Assembly (NCBI GenBank): GCA_050331395.1 | Contig: JBHJGX010000126.1 | Coordinates: forward strand, 1-39,639 | DNA length: 39,639 nt | From: Thermohalobaculum sp050331395 | GTDB taxonomy: Bacteria; Pseudomonadota; Alphaproteobacteria; Rhodobacterales; Rhodobacteraceae | Direction: 5' to 3' | Shown here: positions 8,263-17,020 of the stretch, piece after piece | Layout of the letters: the number at the start of each line of letters is the position of its first letter | How positions within the stretch are numbered: the stretch's first letter is position 1 | Made by a program: the position numbers and the translations under genes | Notes under the pieces: model-generated | Database searches by the model: none | What the model was told of the DNA's origin: nothing | Seen by the model: the letters and a program-made list of their open reading frames with translations, nothing else

Positions 8263-10332
8263 ATGGCATTCACCGTCACCGACAACGGCTCGGATTTCGC
8301 CACAATCGCACGGCTCTACGAGGGGCTGCTCGGCCGCGAGGCCGACGGCAACGGTCTCGCCTATTGGGCCGAGCTCTTCGACGAGGGCCAGCTGACGCTC
8401 GGCCAGATCGCGACCCAGTTCGTCCGCGCCCGCGAAGGCGCCGAAAGCTTCGGCGCGGAGCTGACGGATGCGGAATTCGTCGCCCAGGCCTATGACGCGT
8501 TCCTCGGCCGCGCGCCCGACGGTGTCGGCGGCCCGTTCTGGGAGAGCGCACTCGAAAGCGGCCTCGCCCGCGGCGATCTCCTGGCGAATTTCGCAGCCTC
8601 GACCGAGGCGCAGATGCGCACCGATGTCGTTGCGGACGGACCGCTCGAGATCCCGGATTTCGACCTGCCGACCTTCCTCTACGGCGTGGCGAGCGGCGAT
8701 CCGGACGCGACCTCGGTCGTCCTCTGGACCCATGTGTCCACCGATGCGGCCGGCCCGGTTGAGGTAACCTGGGAAGTGGCGACCGATGCGGGCTTCAGCG
8801 ATATCGTCTCGAGCGGCACGTCGGTCGCGGGCCCGGACAGCGATTTCACCACCAAGGCGATCGCTGACGGGCTCGAAGCGGGGGGCGAATATTTCTACCG
8901 CTTTACCGGCCCCGACGGCGAAATCTCCGACGTGGGCAAGACCAAGACCCTGCCCGAGGGTCCGCTCGATGCGCTCACCTTTGCGGTCTTCTCCTGTTCC
9001 CGCTTCGAGCGCGGCTTCTTCAACGCTTATAACGAAGCCGTCGAGCGGGGCTTCGACTTCGCGCTCCACACCGGCGATTATATCTACGAGACCGGCAATA
9101 CCGGCGAATTGGCGAGCTCGATCGGCCGCGCAACCGACCCGGCCTTCGAAATCGTCACTCCCGACGATTATGCGACCCGCTACCGGCAATACACGCTCGA
9201 CCAGGATCTTCAGGCGCTCCGGGCCGAAGCGCCGATGATCATGATGTGGGACGACCACGAGACGACGAACAACAGCTGGGTCACCGGTGCCGAGAACCAC
9301 CAGCCCGAGACCGAAGGCGACTGGGACGTGCGCGTGGACGGCGCCCTCGAAGCCTATCACAACTGGAACCCGACCCGGGAGCCCGAAGACGATCCCCGGG
9401 AATTCGCGCGCAAATTCGTCTTCGGCGATCTCCTGACGCTCCACGTCATCGAGACCCGGCTGACCAACCGCGATCCGGAACTCTTCCTCGAGGAAGCGAT
9501 CGGCGCGCGTCTCGCGCTTTATGCGACCGATCCGGACGCCTTCGCCGCCGAAGTCGCGATGTTCCCCGATCTGGTGCCCGCGGGTCTCGATCCGAGCGAT
9601 CCGGCGGTCCTCGCGGCGCTTGCGGCCGATCCGGCGTTCCTCCAGGGCCTCGCCTTCACCTCGGTGCTCTTCGAGGCCGAATTCGGCGACCGGACGATGA
9701 TCGGCGCGGAACAACTCGCCGATTTCGAGGCCGTGGTCGCGGCCGGCGGAACCACCTGGCAGGTGCTCGCATCGCAAACCCTGATGACCGAATGGGAGTT
9801 GCCGCTCGACGCCACCACCAACTTGCCCGCCTATCTCGATTTGGCGACCGCGCTGATCACGGGCGCCGAGCTCACGCCGGAGCAAGAGGCGCTCCTCGAA
9901 GCGCCGACCGCGCCGATCACGTTCGACAGCTGGGACGGCTTCGGCCAGGAGCGCGAGGCGATCCTGCAAGCCCTCGTCGAGAACGGCGCGAATGGCATCG
10001 TGCTCACCGGCGACAGCCACAACGCATGGGCGTCGAACCTGGCGACCCGGGACGGGACCTTCGCCGCGGTCGAGTTCGGCGGACAGGCGGTCACCTCGGA
10101 CGGCGTCGAAGGCATCGTGCCCTCGCCGGCCGATCTGGTAGAGGAGATTTTTGTGCAGTACTCGCCCGAGCTCGAATACGCACAGACCGCAAATCGCGGC
10201 TATATGCGGGTGACCTTTACGCCCGAAGACACGACGACGGAATACGTTTATCTCGACAATATTCTGTCGCGAGACTACGACACGTTCGTCGATACCTTCG
10301 TGGTCGAGACGGGCGGCATGCTCGAGGTCTGA
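8263..10332 (+). CDS. phoD: PhoD-family alkaline phosphatase with N-terminal DUF4214 repeats
   Basis: A 689-residue protein in two parts. Residues about 11-113 are two DUF4214-like repeats (IARLYEGLLGREADGNGLAYW; AQAYDAFLGRAPDGVGGPFW). Residues about 135-689 are a PhoD phosphodiesterase/phosphatase: FLYGVASGDPDATSVVLWTH, the fibronectin-like domain, FSCSRFERGFFNAYN, HTGDYIYE, MMWDDHETTNN, GIVLTGDSHNAWAS and VEFGGQAVTS, which hold the expected metal ligands. It should release phosphate from esters outside the cell. No Tat or Sec signal is present at the N-terminus; the protein is very acidic and DUF4214 is common in type I-secreted proteins, so type I export is a reasonable inference. Start ATG 8263 has gagggg about 10 nt upstream. 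Preceded by a Pho box. Confidence 0.88.
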   Translation: MAFTVTDNGSDFATIARLYEGLLGREADGNGLAYWAELFDEGQLTLGQIATQFVRAREGAESFGAELTDAEFVAQAYDAFLGRAPDGVGGPFWESALESGLARGDLLANFAASTEAQMRTDVVADGPLEIPDFDLPTFLYGVASGDPDATSVVLWTHVSTDAAGPVEVTWEVATDAGFSDIVSSGTSVAGPDSDFTTKAIADGLEAGGEYFYRFTGPDGEISDVGKTKTLPEGPLDALTFAVFSCSRFERGFFNAYNEAVERGFDFALHTGDYIYETGNTGELASSIGRATDPAFEIVTPDDYATRYRQYTLDQDLQALRAEAPMIMMWDDHETTNNSWVTGAENHQPETEGDWDVRVDGALEAYHNWNPTREPEDDPREFARKFVFGDLLTLHVIETRLTNRDPELFLEEAIGARLALYATDPDAFAAEVAMFPDLVPAGLDPSDPAVLAALAADPAFLQGLAFTSVLFEAEFGDRTMIGAEQLADFEAVVAAGGTTWQVLASQTLMTEWELPLDATTNLPAYLDLATALITGAELTPEQEALLEAPTAPITFDSWDGFGQEREAILQALVENGANGIVLTGDSHNAWASNLATRDGTFAAVEFGGQAVTSDGVEGIVPSPADLVEEIFVQYSPELEYAQTANRGYMRVTFTPEDTTTEYVYLDNILSRDYDTFVDTFVVETGGMLEV

Positions 10333-10345
10333 TCCTCCGCAGCCG

Positions 10346-10373
10346 CGGGACGCGCCCGGGACCGCGCGTCCCG
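10346..10373. terminator. Bidirectional hairpin between phoD and trcR
   Basis: A 10-bp perfect stem, CGGGACGCGC (10346-10355) with GCGCGTCCCG (10364-10373), and an 8-nt loop, in the 51-nt gap between the convergent phoD and trcR ends. There is no U-tract on either side, so it is a terminator by position and structure only. Confidence 0.55.
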
Positions 10374-10383
10374 GGCCGGACCG

Positions 10384-11121
10384 TCAGCGCTCGCCGTCGC
10401 GCGGCAAATTGAAAAGCGCGTGCGGATCGAGCTCGCCGTCCTCTTCGCGCACCTCGCCGCGGGGGTCCTCGAGGCCGGGCCCGTCGCTGTCCTCGGCCTT
10501 CGACAGATAGGGGTCGATGGCGGCCGCAAGGCTTTCCTCGGTCGAAAGCAGCCGATCCCGCGCGCTCGCCGCTGGCTCGGGCGGGGATTTGGCGGCCTTG
10601 GCCGCTTGGGCCGTCGCCACCGCCTGATCGAGCTCGATCTGCGAACAGAGCCCGAGGGCGACCGGATCGACCGGCTGGATATTCGCCGAATTCCAATGGG
10701 TCCGGTTGCGGATCGCCTCGATGGTCGGCTTGGTGGAGCCCACGAGCTTGGCGATGTCTTTCGTCTCGAGCTCCGGATGGTTGCGCACGAGCCAGGCGAT
10801 CGCGGCCGGGCGGTCCTGACGTTTCGATGTCGGCACGTAGCGGGGCGTTTTCTTCTTGGGCGGCGGCGCGAGATTGCGCCGGATCAGCCGCAGCCGCGCG
10901 ACTTGGTCCGCCTCGCAGCGTTTGATCTCTTCGCGCGTCAGTTGATGGTTCAGGACCGGATCGACCCCCTTGATGCCGACCGCGACCTCGCCGTCGGCAA
11001 TCCCCGAAACCTCGAGCTCGTGCATTCCGCAGAACTCGGCGATCTGCCGAAATGTCAGGGTCGTGTTGTCGATCAGCCAGACGGCGGTCGCCTTCGGCAT
11101 CAGGGGCAGAGCGTCGGACAT
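10384..11121 (-). CDS. trcR: TrcR/DUF1013 cell-cycle transcriptional regulator
   Basis: A 245-residue protein of the DUF1013 family, restricted to alphaproteobacteria; the Caulobacter member is the cell-cycle regulator TrcR. Seen: MPKATAVWLIDNTTLTFRQI at the start, GIKGVDPVLNHQLTREEIKR, a basic linker (LAPPPKKKTPRYVP) and a helix-turn-helix-like IAKLVGSTKPTIEAIRNRTH. The C-terminal 60 residues are acidic and low complexity. Start ATG 11121 has ggaggagac directly upstream. It lies downstream of parB on the same strand but is separated by 219 nt with a strong hairpin and a possible own promoter. Link to RNA polymerase and cell-cycle promoters is family knowledge. Confidence 0.88.
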   Translation of the reverse strand: MSDALPLMPKATAVWLIDNTTLTFRQIAEFCGMHELEVSGIADGEVAVGIKGVDPVLNHQLTREEIKRCEADQVARLRLIRRNLAPPPKKKTPRYVPTSKRQDRPAAIAWLVRNHPELETKDIAKLVGSTKPTIEAIRNRTHWNSANIQPVDPVALGLCSQIELDQAVATAQAAKAAKSPPEPAASARDRLLSTEESLAAAIDPYLSKAEDSDGPGLEDPRGEVREEDGELDPHALFNLPRDGER

Positions 11122-11207
11122 GTCTCCTCCGGAAACGGCTAAAGCTTCCCGTCACCGCTCCACCGGGGAGCGGGCGCAGGCGGGCGAGCGCTGCGTGGGA
11201 TTCCCAT

Positions 11208-11236
11208 GACATAGCGATAGTGGCGCCCCGTGGAAA
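11208..11236 (-). promoter_or_regulatory. Possible promoter of trcR
   Basis: On the minus strand TTTCCA (11236-11231), a 17-nt spacer and TATGTC (11213-11208). Four of six and three of six consensus matches. The leader would be about 80 nt. Weak prediction. Confidence 0.3.
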
Positions 11237-11285
11237 GAGGGGCCCGCCATCGAACGGATCAGGGCGATCCGATGGCAGGTGCGCG

Positions 11286-11331
11286 GGCCGCTCCGGTCGA
11301 CCGCATCTTGATGCGGGCGACCCGAGCGGCC
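11286..11331 (-). terminator. Long conserved hairpin directly behind parB (copy 1)
   Basis: A 46-nt near-perfect hairpin starting 9 nt after the parB stop. Read on the parB strand the left arm runs GGCCGCTCGGGTCGCCCGC onward and closes on a 2- to 4-nt loop around AA. It has 20 Watson-Crick pairs of 22, with mismatches at pair 9 (G.G) and pair 15 (C.T). No U-tract follows. A second copy with the same core and orientation lies behind topA (29489-29534), so this is more than an ordinary terminator; see findings. Confidence 0.75.
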
Positions 11332-11340
11332 GCCCCCCGA

Positions 11341-12258
11341 TCAGGTGCCGAGCCGCTGGCAGAGCCGGTCGAGATCCTCGAGCGAGGCGTAGCGGATCCG
11401 GAGCTCCCCCGTGCCATCGCCGGCGCCGTGCCGGATTTTCACCTTCATGCCGATCGCCGCCGACAAATCGCCCTCCAGCAACTTGGTGTCCGCATCGCCG
11501 TCGCCGCGCGCCCGGTCCTTGGCCCTCGGTTTGAGCGCGGCGGGCAGCTCCTTGGCCGCCGCTTCGACCTGACGAACGGTCAGCCCCTTCGTGACCGCCT
11601 CGAAGGCGAGCGCGACCGGATCGGCGGCGGTCACGAGCGCGCGCGCATGGCCTGCCGTCAACTGCCCATCTTCGAGCAGCCGCTGGACCGGTTCGGGCAG
11701 GGTCAGCAGCCGCAGCGTGTTCGCCACATGGCTTCGGCTCTTGCCGAGCGCCTGGCCGAGCGCCTCTTGGGTGTAGGCGAAGGCCTCGATCAGCTGCGCA
11801 TAGCCGCGGGCCTCCTCCAGCGGGCGCAGATCCGCGCGCTGGACGTTCTCGATGATCGCGAGTTCGAGCACCGCCCGGTCGTCGATATCGCGCAGGATCG
11901 CCGGAATGTCGTGCACTTGGGCGAGTTGCGCCGCCCGCCAGCGCCGTTCGCCGGCCACGATTTGATAGCGGCCGGCCCGCTCCGGGCTCGGGCGCAGGAT
12001 GATCGGCTGCAGCACGCCGCGCGACCGGATCGACGCGGCAAGCTCGGCGAGCGCATCGTCGTCGAAGTGCCGTCGGGGCTGGCCCGGGTTCGCGTCGATC
12101 AGATCGATCGGGATCGCAGCCGGAGCGCCTTTGGCCGGGGCCGCCGCGGGCGCTGTGGCCCGATCCACCGGCACGGGGCCCAACTCTTCCGCATCGCCGA
12201 GGAGCGCCGAGAGGCCGCGACCGAGGCCGCGCATGTCCTTGAGAGCCGTATTTCCCAT
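11341..12258 (-). CDS. parB: Chromosome-partitioning protein ParB
   Basis: A 305-residue CTP-dependent DNA clamp that loads at parS and spreads to segregate the origin. Seen: the basic N-terminal RGLGRGLSALLGD that contacts ParA, GQPRRHFDDDALAELAASI, the CTP-binding GERRWRAAQ, IENVQRADLRPLEEA, and the helix-turn-helix TQEALGQALGKSRSHVANTL; the C-terminal dimerisation domain ends in LEDLDRLCQRLG. Start at MGNTALKDMRG, chosen because a gaggggGCGAGG ribosome site precedes it and the family begins there. It follows parA by 10 nt. Two parS sites lie 1.4 and 3.3 kb upstream. Confidence 0.96.
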   Translation of the reverse strand: MGNTALKDMRGLGRGLSALLGDAEELGPVPVDRATAPAAAPAKGAPAAIPIDLIDANPGQPRRHFDDDALAELAASIRSRGVLQPIILRPSPERAGRYQIVAGERRWRAAQLAQVHDIPAILRDIDDRAVLELAIIENVQRADLRPLEEARGYAQLIEAFAYTQEALGQALGKSRSHVANTLRLLTLPEPVQRLLEDGQLTAGHARALVTAADPVALAFEAVTKGLTVRQVEAAAKELPAALKPRAKDRARGDGDADTKLLEGDLSAAIGMKVKIRHGAGDGTGELRIRYASLEDLDRLCQRLGT

Positions 12259-12268
12259 CCTCGCCCCC

Positions 12269-13093
12269 TCAGGCCGCCAGCGTGGCCGAGGGCCCGCCGA
12301 GCATTTCTTCGGCGAGCGAAAGATACGCCCGGGAGCCCGCGCAGTCGCGGTCGTAGAGCAGGACCGGCACCGCATGGCTCGGCGCTTCGGAGAGCCGGAC
12401 GTTCCGCGGGATCACCGTTTCGAAGACGATATCTCCGAGATTAGTCCGTACGTCTTGTTCCACTTGCGCCGAGAGCCGGTTCCGACGGTCGAACATCGTG
12501 AGAACGATTCCGCGAAGGTGCAACCCGGGGTTGAGCCTGTTCTTGACCCGTTTCACCGTGCCGAGGAGCTGGCTCAGCCCTTCGAGCGCGAAGAACTCGC
12601 ATTGCAGCGGCACGAGGATCGCGTCCGCCGCGGTCATCGCGTTCACGGTCAGGAGGTTGAGCGACGGCGGGCAGTCGATGAGGACCGTGTCGTAGCCTGC
12701 CACCGGCGCGGCGCCGCCCGTCCCGCGGAGCGCCCGGAAGAGCCGCGACGCCCGGTCCGGATCGTCCACCATCTCCACATCCGAGCCCGAGAGGTCGACC
12801 GTGGCGGGGGCGAGCGCGAGCCCGTCGACCGGGGTCTCGACGACGATATCGGCGAGGCCGGCCGTCCCGGCGAGCAGGTCATAGGTCGAGCCCTCCCGGG
12901 TGTCGGCGGCGGCGCCGAGGCCCGTGGAGGCGTTTCCTTGCGGATCGAGGTCGACGACCAGCACCTTTTGCCCGTGATGGGCGAGGGCGGTTCCGAGGTT
13001 GATCGCCGTCGTCGTTTTGCCCACGCCGCCCTTTTGGTTGGCGATTGCAAGTATTTGTCCCGGCGCGGGGCCGGGTTCAGCGGTCTGTCGCAT
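12269..13093 (-). CDS. parA: Chromosome-partitioning ATPase ParA
   Basis: A 274-residue Walker-type ATPase that forms the nucleoid-bound gradient pulling ParB-parS complexes. Seen: the deviant Walker A KGGVGKTT (residues 21-28), the VVDLDPQGNAS switch, IDCPPSLNLLTVNAM (Walker B region) and VPLQCEFFALEGLSQLL. Length and domain order are normal for the chromosomal Soj/ParA group. The start overlaps the end of rsmG by 17 nt, so the two are translationally coupled; parB follows after 10 nt. Confidence 0.96.
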   Translation of the reverse strand: MRQTAEPGPAPGQILAIANQKGGVGKTTTAINLGTALAHHGQKVLVVDLDPQGNASTGLGAAADTREGSTYDLLAGTAGLADIVVETPVDGLALAPATVDLSGSDVEMVDDPDRASRLFRALRGTGGAAPVAGYDTVLIDCPPSLNLLTVNAMTAADAILVPLQCEFFALEGLSQLLGTVKRVKNRLNPGLHLRGIVLTMFDRRNRLSAQVEQDVRTNLGDIVFETVIPRNVRLSEAPSHAVPVLLYDRDCAGSRAYLSLAEEMLGGPSATLAA

Positions 13094-13715
13094 GGCTTTG
13101 CCTGTATGTTGTGACCCGCAGGATCGTCGCCTTTGGGTTCGTTCTGCTCGGTATTTTTATACTCGAAATATGCCAGTCGCGTTCGGCTGCGGTCAATTCG
13201 GAAATTGCGGTTTCGCCTTTCGGGAGCAGAAGAACCGTGCCCGCATGGGTATAAGGCTTGGCGAGGGGGAGGAGCCGATCGAGGGGGGCGAGCGCGCGGG
13301 CCGAGATCACGTCTTGCGCCGGGAGGCCGGCCGCCTCGATCCGGCGCGGGACGATCTCGGCATTCACGAGCCCCATGGCCCGGGCCGCGGTGGCGAGGAA
13401 GGCGGCCTTGCGGGTATCCGCCTCGACAAGGGCGATGCGCAGCGCCGGCGCCTCTTCGGCCGCCACCGCCGCGATCACGAGCCCCGGAAGCCCGCCGCCC
13501 GCGCCGAGATCCGCCCAGCTCCGGGCGCCGTCCGGGCGGAGGGGCCAGAGCTGCCAGCAGTCGAGGATATGCCGGTGCCAGAGATCGCCGACGGTGCCGG
13601 GGGCGATCAGATTGATCCGCCGGGTCCAAGTGGCGAGCGTCTCTGCAAAGATCTCGAGCCGGGCGAGCGTTTCACGTGAAACATCGGTCTCGGCTCTGAA
13701 CCCGTCGGCGTCCAC
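13077..13715 (-). CDS. rsmG: 16S rRNA (guanine-527-N7)-methyltransferase RsmG
   Basis: A 212-residue SAM-dependent methyltransferase (GidB) acting on G527 of 16S rRNA. Seen: INLIAPGTVGDLWHRHILDC, the SAM-binding DLGAGGGLPGLVIA, VEADTRKAAFL and RALAPLDRLL, all typical. The start codon is GTG (13715) 16 nt behind mnmG. Codons 11-16 (DVSRET) are written by a parS sequence, so the site is embedded in the coding region. The last 17 nt overlap parA. Confidence 0.94.
   Translation of the reverse strand: MDADGFRAETDVSRETLARLEIFAETLATWTRRINLIAPGTVGDLWHRHILDCWQLWPLRPDGARSWADLGAGGGLPGLVIAAVAAEEAPALRIALVEADTRKAAFLATAARAMGLVNAEIVPRRIEAAGLPAQDVISARALAPLDRLLPLAKPYTHAGTVLLLPKGETAISELTAAERDWHISSIKIPSRTNPKATILRVTTYRQSHATDR
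13668..13683. promoter_or_regulatory. parS site 1 (inside rsmG)
   Basis: CGTTTCACGTGAAACA on the plus strand, 15 of 16 positions of the palindrome TGTTTCACGTGAAACA. It encodes DVSRET of RsmG. Expected ParB loading site, 0.6 kb from parA. Confidence 0.88.
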
Positions 13716-13731
13716 GGGCGGTCACGGACGC

Positions 13732-15603
13732 TCAGGCGGCGCCGCGGCGTTCGGCCTTCCGCGCGGCGGCGAGCAGGAGGGCGAGCGCGGCCGGCGTCAT
13801 CCCCTCGATCCGCCGTGCCTGGCCGAGGGTGCCGGGACGTGCGGCTGCGAGTTTGCGGCCAAGCTCCGCGGAGAGGCCCGGGAGGCCGGTCCAGTCGAGA
13901 TCGGGCAGCGCGCGCGCCTCTTCGCGGCGGAGCGCTTCGGCCTCGGCCCGCTGGCGCTCAATATAGCCGGCATAGTGGGACTCGCGCTCAAGTTGTGCGA
14001 GCGTCGCCGCATCCGTCTCGGCAAGCGCCGGGAACAGCCGCAAAACCGCCTCGACCGGCACGTCCGGATAGGAGAGGAGATCCATTGCGCTCCGCCGGAT
14101 ACCGTCCTGGTTGAGGGGCACGCCCGCGGCCACCGCCTCGGCCGGGGTCACCGCGCAGGCGGCTGCGATCCCGCGGGCCCGCTCGAGCCGCTCGAGCTTG
14201 GCTCCGAAGGCCCGGGCCCGTGCCTCGCCCACGACGCCGAGGGCAAGCCCCTCAGGCGTCAGGCGCTGATCCGCATTGTCCGCCCGCAGCGAGAGGCGGA
14301 ATTCGGCGCGCGAGGTGAACATCCGGTAGGGCTCCGTCACGCCCTGGGTCACCAAGTCGTCGATCATCACGCCGATATAGCTCGTTGCCCGGGAGAAGAC
14401 GGCGGCTTCTTCGCCCCGCAGCGCGCGCACCGCGTTGATCCCGGCGACGAGCCCCTGCGCCGCCGCTTCTTCATACCCGGTCGTCCCGTTGATCTGCCCG
14501 GCAAGCCAGAGCCCCGCAACCGTGCGGACGGCGAGCGTCGCATCGAGCGCGCGGGGGTCCACGTAATCGTATTCGATCGCATAGCCGGGCTGCAGGATCT
14601 CGGCCCGCGAGAGACCGTCGATCGAGCGGACATAGGCCTCTTGCACCTCGGCGGGGAGCGAGGTGGAAATCCCGTTCGGATAGATCCGGATGTCGTCGTG
14701 GCCCTCGGGCTCGAGAAAGATCTGATGCGCGTCTTTCTCGGCGAAACGGACGACCTTGTCCTCGATCGATGGGCAGTAGCGGGGGCCGACGCCCTCGATC
14801 CGGCCGGAATACATCGCCGAGCGGTGCAGGTTCTCGCGGATGATCTCGTGGGTGCGCGCGTTCGTATGGGTGATGTGGCAGGGGACCTGCGGCGCCTCGG
14901 GCCCGGTCGAGAGCGTCGAGAAAAGCGCGGGTTCGGCATCGCCCGGTTGCGGCGTCAGGCGGGCGAAATCGATGCTGCGCGCATCGAGCCGCGGGGGCGT
15001 GCCGGTTTTGAGCCGGCCCGTCGGCAGGCCGAGCCCGCGGATCGTGTCGGCGAGGCGGGTGGCGGCGCGGTCGCCCATGCGCCCGCCCGAGCGGCGCTCC
15101 TCGCCGATATGGATCACGCCGCCGAGGAAGGTGCCGGTGGTCAGCACGACGGCAGCGGCCGGTAGCGCGGTGCCATCGCCCAAGATCACGGCGCTCACGC
15201 GGCCGCGATCGATGCGGAGATCGGCCGCCTCGCCCTCGATGACGTCGAGACCGGGGCAGGCGGCGATCTCGGCTTGCATATGTCGGCGATAGAGCGCGCG
15301 GTCGGCTTGGGCGCGGGGGCCTTGCACGGCGGGACCCTTGCGCCGGTTGAGGAGCCGGAACTGGATGCCGGCCCGGTCGGCCACCCGGCCCATGAGCCCG
15401 TCGAGGGCGTCGACTTCGCGCACCAGGTGCCCTTTGCCGAGCCCGCCGATCGCCGGGTTGCAGGACATCTCGCCGATGCGGTCCGCGCGGTGGGTGACGA
15501 GGGCGACGGACGCACCCATCCGAGCGGCCGCATGGGCCGCTTCGACGCCCGCATGGCCGCCGCCGATCACCGCGATGTCGTAGCGCTGTTTCACGTGAAA
15601 CAT
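13732..15603 (-). CDS. mnmG: tRNA uridine-5-carboxymethylaminomethyl modification enzyme MnmG
   Basis: A 623-residue FAD-binding protein (GidA) that with MnmE modifies U34 in the wobble position of several tRNAs. Seen: the FAD site IGGGHAGVEAAHAAARMG, CNPAIGGLGKGHLVREVDAL, GTFLGGVIHIGEE, and GQINGTTGYEEAAAQGLVAG; the C-terminal helical domain (YAGYIERQ) is complete. The chosen start MFHVKQ (15603) is written by a parS palindrome. An in-frame ATG at 15639 overlaps the mnmE stop as ATGA and would add MNRPGAAQNAQG; coupling through it is possible. Confidence 0.95.
   Translation of the reverse strand: MFHVKQRYDIAVIGGGHAGVEAAHAAARMGASVALVTHRADRIGEMSCNPAIGGLGKGHLVREVDALDGLMGRVADRAGIQFRLLNRRKGPAVQGPRAQADRALYRRHMQAEIAACPGLDVIEGEAADLRIDRGRVSAVILGDGTALPAAAVVLTTGTFLGGVIHIGEERRSGGRMGDRAATRLADTIRGLGLPTGRLKTGTPPRLDARSIDFARLTPQPGDAEPALFSTLSTGPEAPQVPCHITHTNARTHEIIRENLHRSAMYSGRIEGVGPRYCPSIEDKVVRFAEKDAHQIFLEPEGHDDIRIYPNGISTSLPAEVQEAYVRSIDGLSRAEILQPGYAIEYDYVDPRALDATLAVRTVAGLWLAGQINGTTGYEEAAAQGLVAGINAVRALRGEEAAVFSRATSYIGVMIDDLVTQGVTEPYRMFTSRAEFRLSLRADNADQRLTPEGLALGVVGEARARAFGAKLERLERARGIAAACAVTPAEAVAAGVPLNQDGIRRSAMDLLSYPDVPVEAVLRLFPALAETDAATLAQLERESHYAGYIERQRAEAEALRREEARALPDLDWTGLPGLSAELGRKLAAARPGTLGQARRIEGMTPAALALLLAAARKAERRGAA
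15587..15602. promoter_or_regulatory. parS site 2 (at the mnmG start)
   Basis: A perfect 16-bp palindrome TGTTTCACGTGAAACA covering the second base of the start codon to codon 6 of mnmG (encodes FHVK). It matches the classic bacterial parS consensus and lies 1.9 kb from site 1. Confidence 0.93.
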
Positions 15604-15635
15604 CCCTTGGGCATTTTGCGCCGCGCCCGGCCGGT

Positions 15636-16946
15636 TCATTTGCCGAGGCAGAACCGGGCGAAGACGGCGCCGAGAACGTCTTCGGTGCCCACCCGGCCGA
15701 TCAGCCGTTCGAGCGCCCGGAGGGCCGATCTCACTTCCTCTGATATCTCTTCCGGGCCGCGGGTTTCCAGCCCCTCGCATGCGGATCGGATCGCGGCAAG
15801 TCCGCTCTCGAGCGCGCGGGCCTGGCGGGCATGGGCGACGAGCCCCGCCTCCGCAGCGTGGGCGCCGAGGCGGTCCGCGATGGCCCGGAGCAGCGTCTCG
15901 ATCCCCGCGCCGGTCTCGGCCGAGACCGCGAGCGCGTCCGCGGGCGGCGCTGCGAGATCGGCCTTCGACCACAGCCGCAAATCCCCCGGGCGGGCGAGCG
16001 CTTCGGCGTCGGGCGCGGGCGCCCCGTCGGCGGGCGTGAGGATGAGCCGGAGATCCGCCGCCTCAGCGCGGGCGCGGGCGCGGGCGACCCCGGCGGCCTC
16101 CACCGGGTCGGCGGTCTCGCGAAGCCCGGCCATATCGAGGAACGCGACCGCCAGCCCATCGAGGTCGTAGCGGAGCTCGATCACGTCCCGCGTCGTCCCG
16201 GGCACCGGCGAGGTCAGCGCCGCTTCGCGCCCGGCGAGCGCGTTCAGGAGCGAAGATTTCCCCGCGTTGGGCGCGCCGAGGATGGCCACCTCGAACCCCG
16301 CGCGAAGCCGTTCGGCCCGGTCCGCGGTGGCGAGTTCCCGGGCGATCGCCTCGCCCACGTCGCTCAGGCGCCGGCGGACCTCGGGGCTCACGTCCTCGGG
16401 GACCTCTTCGTCCGCCCAGTCGATGGTGACCTCGATGAGCGCGAGGGCCTCGAGAAGTTCGCCCCGCCACGCCTCGGCCCGGGCATGGAGCGCGCCGCCG
16501 AGCCCCGCGGCCGCGCGACGGCGTTGCCCTTCGGTCTCCGCCGCCAGGAGATCGGCGAGGGCTTCGGCTTCGGCCATATCGATGCGCCCCGCTTCGAAGG
16601 CCCTGAGCGTGAACTCCCCCGGTTCGGCCAGCCGGAGCCCGGGTTGCGCGCCGAGCGCCTCGAGGAGCGCCCGCACGACCGCCCGTCCGCCGTGGGCGTG
16701 GATCTCGGCCATCGCTTCGCCGGTGAAGCTCGCGCCCTCGGCAAAGACAACCAGAAGCCCGATATCGAGGAGCGCCCCGTCCGCCGCCACGAACCGCCGG
16801 AGCGCGGCCTGCCGCGGCGGGGGCAGCGGCCGATCGGTGAGCGCGGCGACCGCCCCGTGCGCGCCCGTCCCGGAGATCCGGATGACCGCGATCCCGGCGG
16901 TGCCCTGTCCGCTCGCCGGCGCAAAGATCGTCTCTGCAGTTGCCAT
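15636..16946 (-). CDS. mnmE: tRNA modification GTPase MnmE
   Basis: A 436-residue GTPase (TrmE) that works with MnmG on wobble uridines. Seen: N-terminal folate-binding domain (TIFAPASGQGTAGIAVIRIS; AEPGEFTLRAF), the P-loop GAPNAGKSS (about residues 224-232), PGTTRDVIE (switch I), DMAGLRE (G3), and the C-terminal FCLGK that carries the catalytic Cys. The G4 motif reads WSKADL rather than the usual NKxD, a conservative change. The start MATAET is chosen over an upstream in-frame ATG (16976) because homology begins there and gggag lies about 12 nt before it. First gene of the mnmE-mnmG-rsmG-parA-parB run. Confidence 0.95.
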   Translation of the reverse strand: MATAETIFAPASGQGTAGIAVIRISGTGAHGAVAALTDRPLPPPRQAALRRFVAADGALLDIGLLVVFAEGASFTGEAMAEIHAHGGRAVVRALLEALGAQPGLRLAEPGEFTLRAFEAGRIDMAEAEALADLLAAETEGQRRRAAAGLGGALHARAEAWRGELLEALALIEVTIDWADEEVPEDVSPEVRRRLSDVGEAIARELATADRAERLRAGFEVAILGAPNAGKSSLLNALAGREAALTSPVPGTTRDVIELRYDLDGLAVAFLDMAGLRETADPVEAAGVARARARAEAADLRLILTPADGAPAPDAEALARPGDLRLWSKADLAAPPADALAVSAETGAGIETLLRAIADRLGAHAAEAGLVAHARQARALESGLAAIRSACEGLETRGPEEISEEVRSALRALERLIGRVGTEDVLGAVFARFCLGK

Positions 16947-17020
16947 CGCTTGCTGCGCTCCCGGCTCTTGCTCCACTCGGGCTCGATCGGGTCCGGTCCG
17001 GGGCCACCCGATCCCGCCCT

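Noticed and set aside
8224..10020. A 598-codon minus-strand frame opposite phoD
   Set aside because: Low-complexity translation with no recognisable motif, fully inside a clear PhoD gene.
15603..15972. N-terminal extension of MnmG beyond MFHVKQ
   Set aside because: It overlaps the end of mnmE and is Arg/Pro-rich; only the 12-residue extension from ATG 15639 remains possible.
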